A DNA stretch of 64,000 bases from Granulicella mallensis (GTDB taxonomy: Bacteria; Acidobacteriota; Terriglobia; Terriglobales; Acidobacteriaceae). The translations under genes were made by a program, and so were the position numbers. The notes under the pieces are model-generated. The model did not search any database. It was not told the DNA's origin and saw only the letters and a list, made by a program, of their open reading frames with translations. Numbering within the stretch: position 1 is the first letter of the stretch; the number at the start of each line of letters is the position of its first letter. The stretch spans positions 1-64,000 of the forward strand of contig NZ_JACHIO010000023.1 of the NCBI RefSeq assembly GCF_014203225.1. Reading direction: 5' to 3'. This document shows, piece by piece, positions 36,961-45,171 of the stretch.

Positions 36961-36968
36961 CCTGCGCC

Positions 36969-37691
36969 TTATGGAAGCACCTTCTTGCGCTTCACTCCTG
37001 CCTTGGCGCCTCCGAGTGCCTGTGTCAGTTCGGAGGCCTTTGCCACTACGAGCGATTTCCAGGACAACCTCCAGCGATGGGTCGGCATGGTCAGGGTGAG
37101 CGCACCAACGAGCTCTCCCCGTGCATTGAAGACCGGCGCGGAGATGCCCGACAGCTCCGGCAACCTTCCACCCACAGAAGTCGCATACCCCTGCCCTCGT
37201 ACCTGTTCCGCGTTCTTGCCGCCGGCGCCCGAGAAGGCACGCAGAACCAGGCCGCCAGCTCCACGATCGAGCGGCAGTTCTTCCCCCAGAGTCACATGCT
37301 CGCGCAATGGCTGCGGCGAGTCGATCCAGAACTGACGCACACGATGTCCCTCTCGGCGAACATGCAGTGCGGCCGTCTCACGCGTTAGAGCTACCAGATC
37401 GCGCAGGACTGGCATCACCGCTGCCTGCAATCCGTCCGCAGCCTCATGAATCCCCTGCAAGCGAGCCACCTCAGGGCCTATCCGATAGGTAGCCTGCACC
37501 GTTCGGATCAGGAATCCCTTCCCTTCCAACGAATGCAACAGGCGCAGTGCGGTGCTCTTGTAAAGGCCCGTACGAGTAGCGAGTTCTGCGAGACTGAGCT
37601 CCGCATCCTCGGCTTGAAAGGCTGAAAGCAACGCAAGCACTCGATCGGCGGTTGAAGAGCCTCCCGTAGCTGAAACCGGAATCCGTGGCAA
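36969..37691 (-). CDS. IclR-family transcriptional regulator
   Basis: The 240-aa regulator has an N-terminal winged helix (about 15-75; ADRVLALLSAFQ, SLAELATRTGLYKSTALRLLHSLEGKGFL). The C-terminal IclR effector domain (about 85-235) includes GEELPLDRGAGGLVLRAFSG, GYATSVGGRLPELSGISAPVFNARGELVGALTL. The start is TTG 37691, because AAGGAGG lies exactly 5 nt upstream; the frame to 37751 has no Shine-Dalgarno. It is divergent from the 2-hydroxycarboxylate transporter operon and is its probable regulator, with a small inverted repeat at 37745-37757 as candidate operator. Its stop is 9 nt from the convergent LacI gene. Confidence 0.88.
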   Translation of the reverse strand: MPRIPVSATGGSSTADRVLALLSAFQAEDAELSLAELATRTGLYKSTALRLLHSLEGKGFLIRTVQATYRIGPEVARLQGIHEAADGLQAAVMPVLRDLVALTRETAALHVRREGHRVRQFWIDSPQPLREHVTLGEELPLDRGAGGLVLRAFSGAGGKNAEQVRGQGYATSVGGRLPELSGISAPVFNARGELVGALTLTMPTHRWRLSWKSLVVAKASELTQALGGAKAGVKRKKVLP

Positions 37692-37744
37692 AGTAGCCTC
37701 CTTGACAGAGTGGCCGGAGTAAGCCGACACTCTTCGTGCATAAC

Positions 37745-37757
37745 AGAACACCGTTCT
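37745..37757. promoter_or_regulatory. inverted repeat between the IclR gene and the transporter operon
   Basis: AGAAC-ACC-GTTCT is a 5+3+5 palindrome centred 32 bp upstream of the transporter ATG and 60 bp upstream of the IclR start. An AT-rich -10-like TATTTTAT follows. It is a candidate IclR operator, by position and symmetry only. Confidence 0.4.
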
Positions 37758-37782
37758 ATTTTATCAACTTTGACAGGCAGCG

Positions 37783-39114
37783 ATGGTTCAGACGGAACGC
37801 GAAGTGGCGAAGGACACCGGGAGTTGGCGCGATGGGCTTTCCTATCGTGTCGGAGCATTACCCCTGCCTGTCTTTGTCCTGCTCTTCGCCGCCGTCGGAG
37901 CCCTGACGGCAGCCCATGCACTGACCACCGATGTCTCCATCATGATCGCCACTCTGACCGTTGGCGGCAGTCTGTGTGCCTGGCTCGGAGGGGTGATCCC
38001 TCAGGTTCGCCGCCTGGGCGGCCCGGCGATCACTGCGGCATTTCTTCCGTCTTACCTGCTCTACCGGCATTGGCTTCCGGCAAATCTGGTTGAGACCGTA
38101 ACGGCGTTCACCAAGGGCACGAGCTTCATCTACCTGTACATCACAGCGATTATCGTGGGCAGTATCCTCGGCATGAACCGAAAGGTATTGCTGCAAGGCC
38201 TCGTTAAAATCCTCGTGCCCCTGCTGGCCGGATCATTGCTTGCGCTCCTGCTCGGCTCCCTTGCAGGTGCGGCACTGGGACTCCACATGTCCACAGTCAT
38301 TCCCATGGTCCTCGTGCCGGTAATGGCCGGAGGAGTGGGTGAGGGCGCCATTCCACTGTCACTCGGTTATGCCGAAATCCAGCATGGCAATGCGGGTGAA
38401 CTTCTTGCTCACATCCTGCCGGTAGTGCTCTTTGCAAACCTCGTAGCGATTGTTCTCGCCGGATGCCTGAACTCGCTTGGAAGCCGCTATCCCGCACTGA
38501 CCGGCAATGGCGTATTGCAACCGGTCTCGAACTCCACGGCATTTCTATCGGCACCTCTCGAAGAGAAGTTCCCTTTGACGATCGGGCGCCTGTTTGCCGC
38601 CTCAGCATTCGGGATAGCCCTTTACCTGCTCGGTGTTCTCCTTCATGCGCTCATCGCCTTTCCAGCACCGGTCATGATGCTGATCCTGGCGGTTCTTCTT
38701 AAAGTTTCCAACCTGCTTCCCTCCTGGCTGGATCAAGCGGCAGCCACCGTAGGACGATTCTTCGCTGTGACCGTAACCTACCCACTCCTCTTCGCCGTTG
38801 CGGTCGCTCTGACGCCATGGTCGGCAGTGAAAGAAGCACTCCACCCCACGAACCTTCTGCTGATTACACTCATCGTGGTCACACTCACGGCAACGGGTTT
38901 CTTTGTCGGACGATGGATGCAGATGTTTCCCATCGAAACGGCACTCATCAATGCCTGCCACACCGGCTCCGGAGGTACAGGCGATGTCGCCATTCTCACC
39001 GCGGCAGAACGCCTTGAGCTAATGCCCTTTGCACAGATTGCGACGCGCATCGGCGGAGCTATTACGGTGACTCTTACCCTTCTCATCCTGCGAACACTCG
39101 CACACGGACGCTGA
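37783..39114 (+). CDS. 2-hydroxycarboxylate transporter (2-HCT/CitS family)
   Basis: The 443-aa inner-membrane symporter has about eleven hydrophobic segments. It carries both family re-entrant-loop signatures, GGVGEGAIPLS (183-193) and NACHTGSGGTGDVAIL (390-405), with the conserved arginine in QIATRIGG just after. CitS, MaeN and CimH relatives take up citrate, malate or related 2-hydroxy acids with Na+ or H+. The next two genes encode a CoA-transferase and a CitE-type lyase, so a 2-hydroxy dicarboxylate such as malate or citramalate is the favoured substrate (inference). The stop lies 2 nt before the next ATG. Confidence 0.9.
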   Translation: MVQTEREVAKDTGSWRDGLSYRVGALPLPVFVLLFAAVGALTAAHALTTDVSIMIATLTVGGSLCAWLGGVIPQVRRLGGPAITAAFLPSYLLYRHWLPANLVETVTAFTKGTSFIYLYITAIIVGSILGMNRKVLLQGLVKILVPLLAGSLLALLLGSLAGAALGLHMSTVIPMVLVPVMAGGVGEGAIPLSLGYAEIQHGNAGELLAHILPVVLFANLVAIVLAGCLNSLGSRYPALTGNGVLQPVSNSTAFLSAPLEEKFPLTIGRLFAASAFGIALYLLGVLLHALIAFPAPVMMLILAVLLKVSNLLPSWLDQAAATVGRFFAVTVTYPLLFAVAVALTPWSAVKEALHPTNLLLITLIVVTLTATGFFVGRWMQMFPIETALINACHTGSGGTGDVAILTAAERLELMPFAQIATRIGGAITVTLTLLILRTLAHGR

Positions 39115-39116
39115 CC

Positions 39117-40349
39117 ATGTTTGAACGAATTGAATTTAGCGCCACTCCCAGCGGCCCCTTGAAGGGTGTTCGAATCATTGACCTGTCGCGTCTTGTGGCC
39201 GGCAATACGCTCACCATGACCCTCGGCGATCTCGGCGCCGACGTAATCAAGGTGGAACCGCTTGCTGGCGATACCCTGCGCGAATGGCGCGTCGCAAATA
39301 TTGAAACAGCCTGGAAGACCTACAGCCGCAACAAGCGGAGTCTGTGCCTGGATCTGAGGCATCCAGACTCGCGCGATATTATGTTGCGCCTCATCGCGGG
39401 AGCGCACGTGATGGTGGAGAGCTTTCGCCCGGGCACCCTGGAGAGCATGGATCTTTCTCCCGAACTGCTTCTTGCGGTGAACCCTGCGCTCGTTCTGGCA
39501 CGTATCTCCGGATGGGGCCAGACAGGCCCGTACGCTGACCGGCCCGGATTCGGAACGCTGGTCGAAGGGATGTCGGGATTTGCTTCGATGAATGGGTTCG
39601 CGGACCGCGAGCCTGTGCTGCCTCCCATCTATCTTGGAGACATGACGGCCGGTCTCTATGGTGCGATCGGCATTCTTGCCGCGCTACGCCACGTAGAGGT
39701 TACCGGAGGCCAGGGACAGGTAATCGATATTCCTTTGCTCGATCCGTTGTTCTCCATCCTTGGGCCGCAGGCTGCGAACTACCGTCTTACAGGCAAAGTA
39801 AAGCCACGCACAGGCAGCAGGTCTACAAACAGCGCGCCACGCGATGTCTATCGAACGGCGGACGGACATTGGATCTGCCTCTCTGCTTCAACCCAGAGCA
39901 TGACAGAAAAGCTGTTCGGCGCCATTGGGCGTCCGGAACTCACTGCAGATCCGCGCTTCGCGACCAATTCACTACGGCTGAAGAATGTTGAGGCGCTGGA
40001 TGAGATCGTTGCAGGTTATATAGGCAGCCTTACACAAAAAGACTGTCTTGAATTCTTTCAGCAGAATGGCATAACCGTCGGACCTGTCTACGATATGGCC
40101 GATATCGAACAGGACACCCACTTCCACGCCCGCCAGATTATCGTCGAGTTGCCCGATGCGGAGATGGGGACCATCCCCGTACACGCGATTTCTCCGCGAC
40201 TCGCAAAGACGCCCGGAGGCTTTCACAGAGCCGCACCACATCTCGGGGCAGACACTCGAGATGTTCTGCGCGAGGTTGGATACGACAGGTCTGAGATCGA
40301 AGCTCTTGAGCTAAACAGCATTGTTAAACCACCGGAGAAATCCGATTAG
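39117..40349 (+). CDS. CaiB/BaiF (family III) CoA-transferase
   Basis: The 410-aa cytoplasmic enzyme moves CoA from a donor such as succinyl-CoA to a carboxylic acid. The family opening GPLKGVRIIDLSRLVAGNTLTMTLGDLGADVIKVE and the catalytic aspartate D175 (YLGDMTAGLYGAIG) are clear, as are ARISGWGQTGPYADRPGFG and the C-terminal PRLAKTPGGFHRAAPHLGADT. Genes on both sides suggest it activates the 2-hydroxycarboxylate brought in by the transporter, comparable to succinyl-CoA:malate/citramalate CoA-transferases. Start ATG 39117 is separated by 2 nt from the transporter stop, indicating coupling. Confidence 0.92.
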   Translation: MFERIEFSATPSGPLKGVRIIDLSRLVAGNTLTMTLGDLGADVIKVEPLAGDTLREWRVANIETAWKTYSRNKRSLCLDLRHPDSRDIMLRLIAGAHVMVESFRPGTLESMDLSPELLLAVNPALVLARISGWGQTGPYADRPGFGTLVEGMSGFASMNGFADREPVLPPIYLGDMTAGLYGAIGILAALRHVEVTGGQGQVIDIPLLDPLFSILGPQAANYRLTGKVKPRTGSRSTNSAPRDVYRTADGHWICLSASTQSMTEKLFGAIGRPELTADPRFATNSLRLKNVEALDEIVAGYIGSLTQKDCLEFFQQNGITVGPVYDMADIEQDTHFHARQIIVELPDAEMGTIPVHAISPRLAKTPGGFHRAAPHLGADTRDVLREVGYDRSEIEALELNSIVKPPEKSD

Positions 40350-40357
40350 GAGCCGGT

Positions 40358-41209
40358 ATGATGCGCAGCAAATTATTTGTTCCTGCCGACCGTCCGGAGC
40401 TCTTCGAGAAGGCCTTGCGCTCAGGCGCCAACGCTATCTGCTTCGACCTGGAAGATGCTGTCATCGCTGGCCGAAAAGTTGAAGCCCGCGAAAATCTACG
40501 CTCGTTCTTTTATAAACATGTAGCTGATGGATATCCGCTTCTGCTCGTCCGAACAAACCCCGTTGGATCGTCCCATTTCCATCAGGATATAGAGTGCGCG
40601 CTGTGGCCCTCACTCTATGCGATTGCGCTTCCCAAGGTGGAACGGCTCGAAGATATAAGCGCTGCGGTATGCGAGATGGAACGAGTGGAACGCTTGCGCA
40701 ATTTGCTCCCCCCTGTCCGAATTCTTCCCACCATCGAGTCGCCCCGAGGCCTGCGGATTGCAGCGGAGATCTCCATGAGTTCTCCGCGTGTACTGGGTCT
40801 GCAGATGGGCTTTGCCGATCTGATGGAACCACTGGGAATCGCTCCGGAGAATACGCTTGCACGTAACCAGGTCCGTCTTATGCTGCGTCTTGCGGCGGCA
40901 GAAGGCGGATTAAATTGCTACGACTCAGCCTTCCCCGATTTTAGAGATCCAGTTGGATATGTGAGCTCCCTTCAATCAGCACGGGCACTCGGATTTGCCG
41001 GAGCCAGTTGCATTCACCCTAGCCAGATCGCCGCCGCGAACCTTGCGTTTTCACCGACCGAAAAAGAACTCCTCTATGCCCAGCGCGTTGTGGATGCCGC
41101 CAGACAGGCAGCAGAGTCCGGGAATGCTGTTACATCGGTGGATGGCAAAATGATCGACGAACCATTTATCCAACGAGCGCGAGCACTTCTCAAATCTGTC
41201 GGTCGCTAA
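40358..41209 (+). CDS. HpcH/HpaI-family lyase, CitE-like (malyl/citramalyl-CoA lyase type)
   Basis: The 283-aa TIM-barrel lyase opens MRSKLFVPADRPELFEKALRSG and has FDLEDAVI, substrate arginine R65 (LLVRTN) and Mg ligands E127 (TIESPRGL) and D154 (MGFADL). The C-terminal IHPSQI loop is present. CitE-like stand-alone proteins cleave (S)-citramalyl-CoA, malyl-CoA or beta-methylmalyl-CoA. Following a 2-HCT transporter and a CoA-transferase by 8 nt, it would split the CoA-ester formed by the latter. The other citrate lyase subunits (CitD, CitF) are absent, so true citrate lyase is unlikely. Which ester is cut cannot be read from sequence. Confidence 0.88.
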   Translation: MMRSKLFVPADRPELFEKALRSGANAICFDLEDAVIAGRKVEARENLRSFFYKHVADGYPLLLVRTNPVGSSHFHQDIECALWPSLYAIALPKVERLEDISAAVCEMERVERLRNLLPPVRILPTIESPRGLRIAAEISMSSPRVLGLQMGFADLMEPLGIAPENTLARNQVRLMLRLAAAEGGLNCYDSAFPDFRDPVGYVSSLQSARALGFAGASCIHPSQIAAANLAFSPTEKELLYAQRVVDAARQAAESGNAVTSVDGKMIDEPFIQRARALLKSVGR

Positions 41210-41265
41210 GATTAGTCATACAAAATTATTCTGCTGATTTCAAACCCGTCACAATCGTTGATATG

Positions 41266-41649
41266 TCAGCGCTTCGGCTTGTTCTTGCCTTTGAGATTGA
41301 GTGCCACAGCAGCGCGGATGAGATCCTTCAAGGCCGCCTCATCGATCTTGTCGCCTTCGTGAATGTCGATAGCTCGCCTGACATTTCCTTCAAGGCTGGA
41401 GTTGAACAGCCCTGAAGGGTCTTCCAACGCAGCGCCCTTGGCAAAGGTCAGTTTGACGGCGCTCTTGTACGTCTCTCCCGTGCAGATGATGCCACCGTGG
41501 GAAAAGACAGGCGTCCCCCTCCACTTCACCTCTTCGACAATCTCAGGGTCTGCCTTGTGAATGACTTCGCGCACCTTCGAGAGCGTCTTTCCGCGCCAGT
41601 CTCCGAGTTCCTTGATCTTTTCGTCGATGAATGCAGAGGCGGATTCCAT
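41266..41649 (-). CDS. DUF1801 domain protein
   Basis: The 127-aa protein belongs to the DUF1801 (YdhG-like) family: VIHKADPEIVEEVKWRGTPVFSHGGIICTGE, VKLTFAKGAALEDPSGLFN and a C-terminal ID-LI-AAV segment. Some relatives are called iron chaperones by analogy with frataxin-like folds, but the bacterial role is not established. ATG 41649 (MESASAF) is preferred to the upstream TTG (41679) because AAGGAG precedes it. It stands alone, convergent with the lyase gene, with a 56-nt gap that has no clear terminator. Confidence 0.82.
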   Translation of the reverse strand: MESASAFIDEKIKELGDWRGKTLSKVREVIHKADPEIVEEVKWRGTPVFSHGGIICTGETYKSAVKLTFAKGAALEDPSGLFNSSLEGNVRRAIDIHEGDKIDEAALKDLIRAAVALNLKGKNKPKR

Positions 41650-41975
41650 CAGGACAGGCTCCTTTATGTTCAGTTCCAACTCTCGCAGCTATCTCGCTGC
41701 GCACAGCTTACGCTGCAACCGGTGGAACGTACAATCCGAAAGTCTGAGAACGTCAGTAAAAGCAGTGCGCTTCGGGTTGCCTGCACCATCCATCCCCATG
41801 GCTCGTCTGCATAACGACGAAGTGGATAAGGCGGCGCGCCTGGCTGCCCCAAAAAGTTATCGCATTTGTAGCGTGACTGGCCGGAGCTTCCGCCTAAGTC
41901 GCATCCAATGGATTGGGTCGTCAGAACTTGCAGGGCGGCATGCTGCGCCTCAAAACCATGCAGAAGGGGAATCCC
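41650..41975. other. intergenic region between divergent DUF1801 and oxidoreductase genes
   Basis: These 326 bp contain no convincing gene. They should hold two divergent promoters, but I find no good -35/-10 pair or strong palindrome. The only clear elements are the Shine-Dalgarno sequences at the two ends. Confidence 0.5.
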
Positions 41976-42974
41976 TTGAAGGCAATATTTTTTGAGAAGT
42001 TCGGTACACGCGATGTCTTGCAGTTCGGCGACAGGCCAGAACCTGCACCTCAACAAAAGGAACTACTCATCGAGGTGCAACGGTCGAGCGTCAACTTCGT
42101 CGACATCCGGGAACGGCAAGGCACCTATAACCGCCCAGAGACACACGTCGGCGGCATCGAATTACCACACATCTCGGGCCTCCAGGCGGTGGGCACCGTC
42201 ATTGCAGCTGGCTCTAAGGAAGACACGGCCTGGATTGGAAAGAAGGTGGTGGCGTACACGCCCAAAGGTGGTGGCTACGCTCAAAAAGTCGTCGCTGAAA
42301 CCGGCTTCTGCGTTGAGATTCCTGAGTCGGCAAATGCCGATCTCTTTGCGGCTCTACCCAACCAGGGTCTTACTGCGTACCTCCTTTTGACGGCATCGAC
42401 GCAGATTCAGCCCGGAGAATCGGTACTGGTTCAGGGTGCTTCAGGAGGCGTGGGGAGTCTCGCGGTTCAGATTGCGAAGATCCTTGGCGCAGGAACGGTC
42501 CTCGGAACAGCGAGTACAAGCGAAAAACTGGACTTCATCCGCAGCCTGGGCGCGGACGATGCGATCGACTACACGCGTGAGGATTGGACCAAGCGCGTCC
42601 TTGAGAACACCAGCGGGCGCGGGGTAGATGTGATTCTCGAGTCGATCGGCGGCGACATCTTCGAGCAGAACTTTGAATGCCTCGCACCCTTTGGCCGCCA
42701 CATTATCTTCGGATCGACGCGCGGCCCCGGACAGCCCTTCGCGCCGCGCCGGCTCATGCAAAAGTCTCAAACGATGACGGGGTTTTATCTGCCGGTCTTC
42801 CTGGCTAAGCTTGAGTTGATCCGGGCAGGAATGGAGTTCCTGGTCAAGGCCACGCTGGAAGAGAAGCTGCGCCCTTCCATCGCTCGCATACTTCCATTGA
42901 GTCAAACAGCAGAAGCACATCGTCTCCTGGAAGACAGGGAAGTTCAAGGGACGATTCTTCTAGACACAAAATAA
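41976..42974 (+). CDS. zinc-independent quinone oxidoreductase (MDR family, NADPH-dependent)
   Basis: The 332-aa medium-chain dehydrogenase/reductase has an N-terminal GroES-like domain (KAIFFEKFGTRDVLQFGDRPEPAP, SSVNFVDIRERQGTY) and a Rossmann NADPH domain with GASGGVGSLAVQIAK. GFYLPVF and C-terminal LPLSQTAEAHRLLEDREVQGTILL match QorA-type NADPH:quinone reductases. Structural-zinc cysteines are absent, typical of that branch. TTG 41976 is chosen because AAGGGGA precedes it by 6 nt and it opens directly on the family N-terminus; ATG 41958 is an alternative. It is 9 nt upstream of the interrupted hydrolase, so the two probably share a transcript. Confidence 0.85.
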   Translation: MKAIFFEKFGTRDVLQFGDRPEPAPQQKELLIEVQRSSVNFVDIRERQGTYNRPETHVGGIELPHISGLQAVGTVIAAGSKEDTAWIGKKVVAYTPKGGGYAQKVVAETGFCVEIPESANADLFAALPNQGLTAYLLLTASTQIQPGESVLVQGASGGVGSLAVQIAKILGAGTVLGTASTSEKLDFIRSLGADDAIDYTREDWTKRVLENTSGRGVDVILESIGGDIFEQNFECLAPFGRHIIFGSTRGPGQPFAPRRLMQKSQTMTGFYLPVFLAKLELIRAGMEFLVKATLEEKLRPSIARILPLSQTAEAHRLLEDREVQGTILLDTK

Positions 42975-42983
42975 GGAGACAGC

Positions 42984-43868
42984 ATGTCCCAGGATGAATC
43001 GACAGAGCTTCACGTGATACACGGAATGGCACAACTGGAGCCGGGTCTTCGTCTCCATTACGTCACAGCAGGAGAGGGAGACCGCACCATAGTTCTTCTG
43101 CACGGTTTTCCGCAGACCTGGTGGGAGTGGCGTCGCGTGATTCCGATCCTTGTAAAGGCGGGCTATCGCGTCATTGCGCCAGACTATCGAGGTGCCGGAC
43201 ACTCTTCACGACCCGCAGCAGGATACGACAAACGCACAATGGCAGGAGACATTCATCGCCTGTTGAGAGAGCATCTCCAGATCCAACAACCGGTGGCGAT
43301 GGTAGGTCACGATATTGGACTAATGGTCGCTTATGCGTATGCGGAGAGGTTCCGCGAGGATGTCTCTCATCTTGTTGTGATGGACGCTCCGCTGCCGGGG
43401 ACCGAGGTTTTTGACAGGCTTCGTGTTGACCCTCGCGTCTGGCACTTTGCCTTCCACGGTACGCGAGACGTTCCCGAGATGCTCGTCGCCGGCCGGGAGC
43501 GTCAGTAGCTGCAGCTCTTCTATAACGCGCGCATCTTCGATCCCTCTGCCATCAGCGAAGAAGATCTGGACATCTACGAGTCAGCGTATAGCGCTGCGGG
43601 AGCGATGCGTGCAGGCTTTGAACTCTACCGTGCCTTCGACCAGGATGCGCAGGAGAATCGGTCAGCGCTTGAACGAAACGGAAAGCTTAAAATTCCGATT
43701 CTCTCTATCTTCGGGGCAATCAGTAATACCGGCTCGGGCGTCGTAGAGATGATGCATGAAGTCGGCGAGGACATCACAGGTCTTGAAATCCCACGCGCTG
43801 CCCATTGGATCGCGGAAGAAAACCCGGAAAAATTCGGAGCAGCCCTACAGCAATTTCTGGATCGATAA
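42984..43868 (+). pseudogene. alpha/beta-hydrolase (epoxide hydrolase-like) interrupted by an in-frame TAG
   Basis: The frame reads as one 294-residue alpha/beta-hydrolase except for TAG at 43506-43508 (codon 175). Before it are VLLHGFPQTWWEWRRV, PDYRGAGHSSRP and nucleophile D110 in MVGHDIGLMVAYAYA. After it the same frame continues with LFYNARIFDPSAISEEDL, AMRAGFELYRAF and PRAAHWIAEENPEKF, which carries the catalytic histidine region and the true C terminus. From memory, homologues have an aromatic residue (…ER-x-YLQQF-type) at this spot, so a single base change Tyr to amber explains it. The Shine-Dalgarno AAGGAGAC is intact. It could be a recent pseudogene, a sequencing error, or (less likely) stop readthrough. 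Confidence 0.85.
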
Positions 43869-43935
43869 CGACCACGTCACGCGCTCCTATAAATCTGCTC
43901 TCGATTCGAGATGAGCCTACCGCTCCAGAACAATA

Positions 43936-43965
43936 TTGACGGGAGTAAAAGAACCCAGGTATAGG
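43936..43965 (+). promoter_or_regulatory. predicted sigma-70 promoter of the ChaN/EreA-like gene
   Basis: TTGACG (43936-43941) and TATAGG (43960-43965) have an 18-bp spacer and give a leader of about 30 nt before ATG 44004. Only four of six -10 positions match the consensus. Confidence 0.4.
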
Positions 43966-44003
43966 CGCGGGAACTTTTACCAGGTTTGGCACGTTATCTT
44001 TCC

Positions 44004-45146
44004 ATGAAATCCCGACTGGCCCTTGCGATCTCTCTGAGCCTTTTCCTTATTTCAGGATCACTCCTTGCTGCTCCTGTCGTTACCGAAGATGCCATTCGAG
44101 CAACGCTAGCTGCACACGCAGTACCACTACACGGTGCTGGAGAAGCTCGCTTGCTTGTTGAAGCACGCAGCCACGATTTCTTTCTGTTAGGAGAACTTCA
44201 TGGCGAACATGAGATACCGGAACTCATGAAAGATCTGTGGCCTCAGCTATGGACGGCTGGATACCGTCATGTTGCAGGGGAGTTGAGTCCCTGGGCGGCA
44301 GAGCACTTGGATCAAGCCAAAGGGCTGTGGACACAAGACCAGGCCGCGTTGGTCGATCAGTTCGCGGGGCCCAACCACCATGTTGTTTGGGGGTGCGATA
44401 TAGACGAAGGCCAACCTGAACGCCTTATTGCGGATATTGCCAAGCTCAATCCCGAGGATGCCACACTAAAGCAAATGGTGGCCCTCACCGCTCAGGGCTA
44501 TAACCGGAAGCAAGCCCCTCAACTACTAAGCCTGTCAGAGACAGATCATCCAGCCAGGGACATAACGACTGGCGGCATCTCTCTCTGGAACAATCTTCGT
44601 CAGACTTTGCGCGTTGAAGCACTTCGCTCAAATCCCGGCACCAGGCTTGGGGCCTCCGAAGCCAGGGAGTTAGTGATGAAGGAACTTTTCCTTAGCCATT
44701 ATCGGCAGGCACCCGAGGGTAAAGTCTTCCTGCGATTCGGACGTAACCATCTTCATCGCGGCTATGATGCACGCGGTGTTTCCACGCTGGGCAACTTTGT
44801 AGCGGAGTTGGCGGTCGCCGAAAATAAATCCGTTTTCAATGTGGGTGCCTTTGCAGCAGGGGGCAAAGAACATCTTGCTGGCGAAACTTTCAATGCGGAT
44901 GAGAGGCAAGATGAACTTTCATTCGCTCTTCTGGCTCAACTTGCCGGAACAGATGCGACTTTATTCGACCTCCGTATGCTTCGTCCCATGCTCCACTCCA
45001 TAGCGCCGGAAAAACGCACACCTCTTGAGACCAACCTGACCTACTGGGCAGATAGCTATGATTTTCTTATCTGCTATCCCGTCGTTTCGCCACTTATGAA
45101 TGATTTACCGCGGGGAGTTGCAGGAGGTGAAATGGAAAGGCGTTAG
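44004..45146 (+). CDS. secreted protein with ChaN/EreA-like GExH motif
   Basis: The 380-aa protein has a signal peptide (LALAISLSLFLISGSLLAA). Residues 60-70 read FLLGELHGEHE (E64, H66, E68, H69), resembling the metal/heme or catalytic motif of the ChaN, Tiki and erythromycin-esterase superfamily. A second conserved-looking block is RFGRNHLHRGYDARGVSTLGNFVAE (about 248-272), similar to the C-terminal GNxH...G...LG motif of these folds. It could be a periplasmic metallohydrolase or a heme-binding protein; substrate unknown. The upstream TTG (43986) is less likely because the ATG leads straight into the signal peptide. No Shine-Dalgarno is evident. Confidence 0.6.
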   Translation: MKSRLALAISLSLFLISGSLLAAPVVTEDAIRATLAAHAVPLHGAGEARLLVEARSHDFFLLGELHGEHEIPELMKDLWPQLWTAGYRHVAGELSPWAAEHLDQAKGLWTQDQAALVDQFAGPNHHVVWGCDIDEGQPERLIADIAKLNPEDATLKQMVALTAQGYNRKQAPQLLSLSETDHPARDITTGGISLWNNLRQTLRVEALRSNPGTRLGASEARELVMKELFLSHYRQAPEGKVFLRFGRNHLHRGYDARGVSTLGNFVAELAVAENKSVFNVGAFAAGGKEHLAGETFNADERQDELSFALLAQLAGTDATLFDLRMLRPMLHSIAPEKRTPLETNLTYWADSYDFLICYPVVSPLMNDLPRGVAGGEMERR

Positions 45147-45171
45147 GTCCCTTGCGAAGTGCCCTCAAAAC

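Noticed and set aside
40358-41209. Citrate lyase beta subunit of a complete CitDEF complex
   Set aside because: No citD, citF or citC/citX/citG-type genes are adjacent; the stand-alone CitE-like lyase reading fits the neighbours better.
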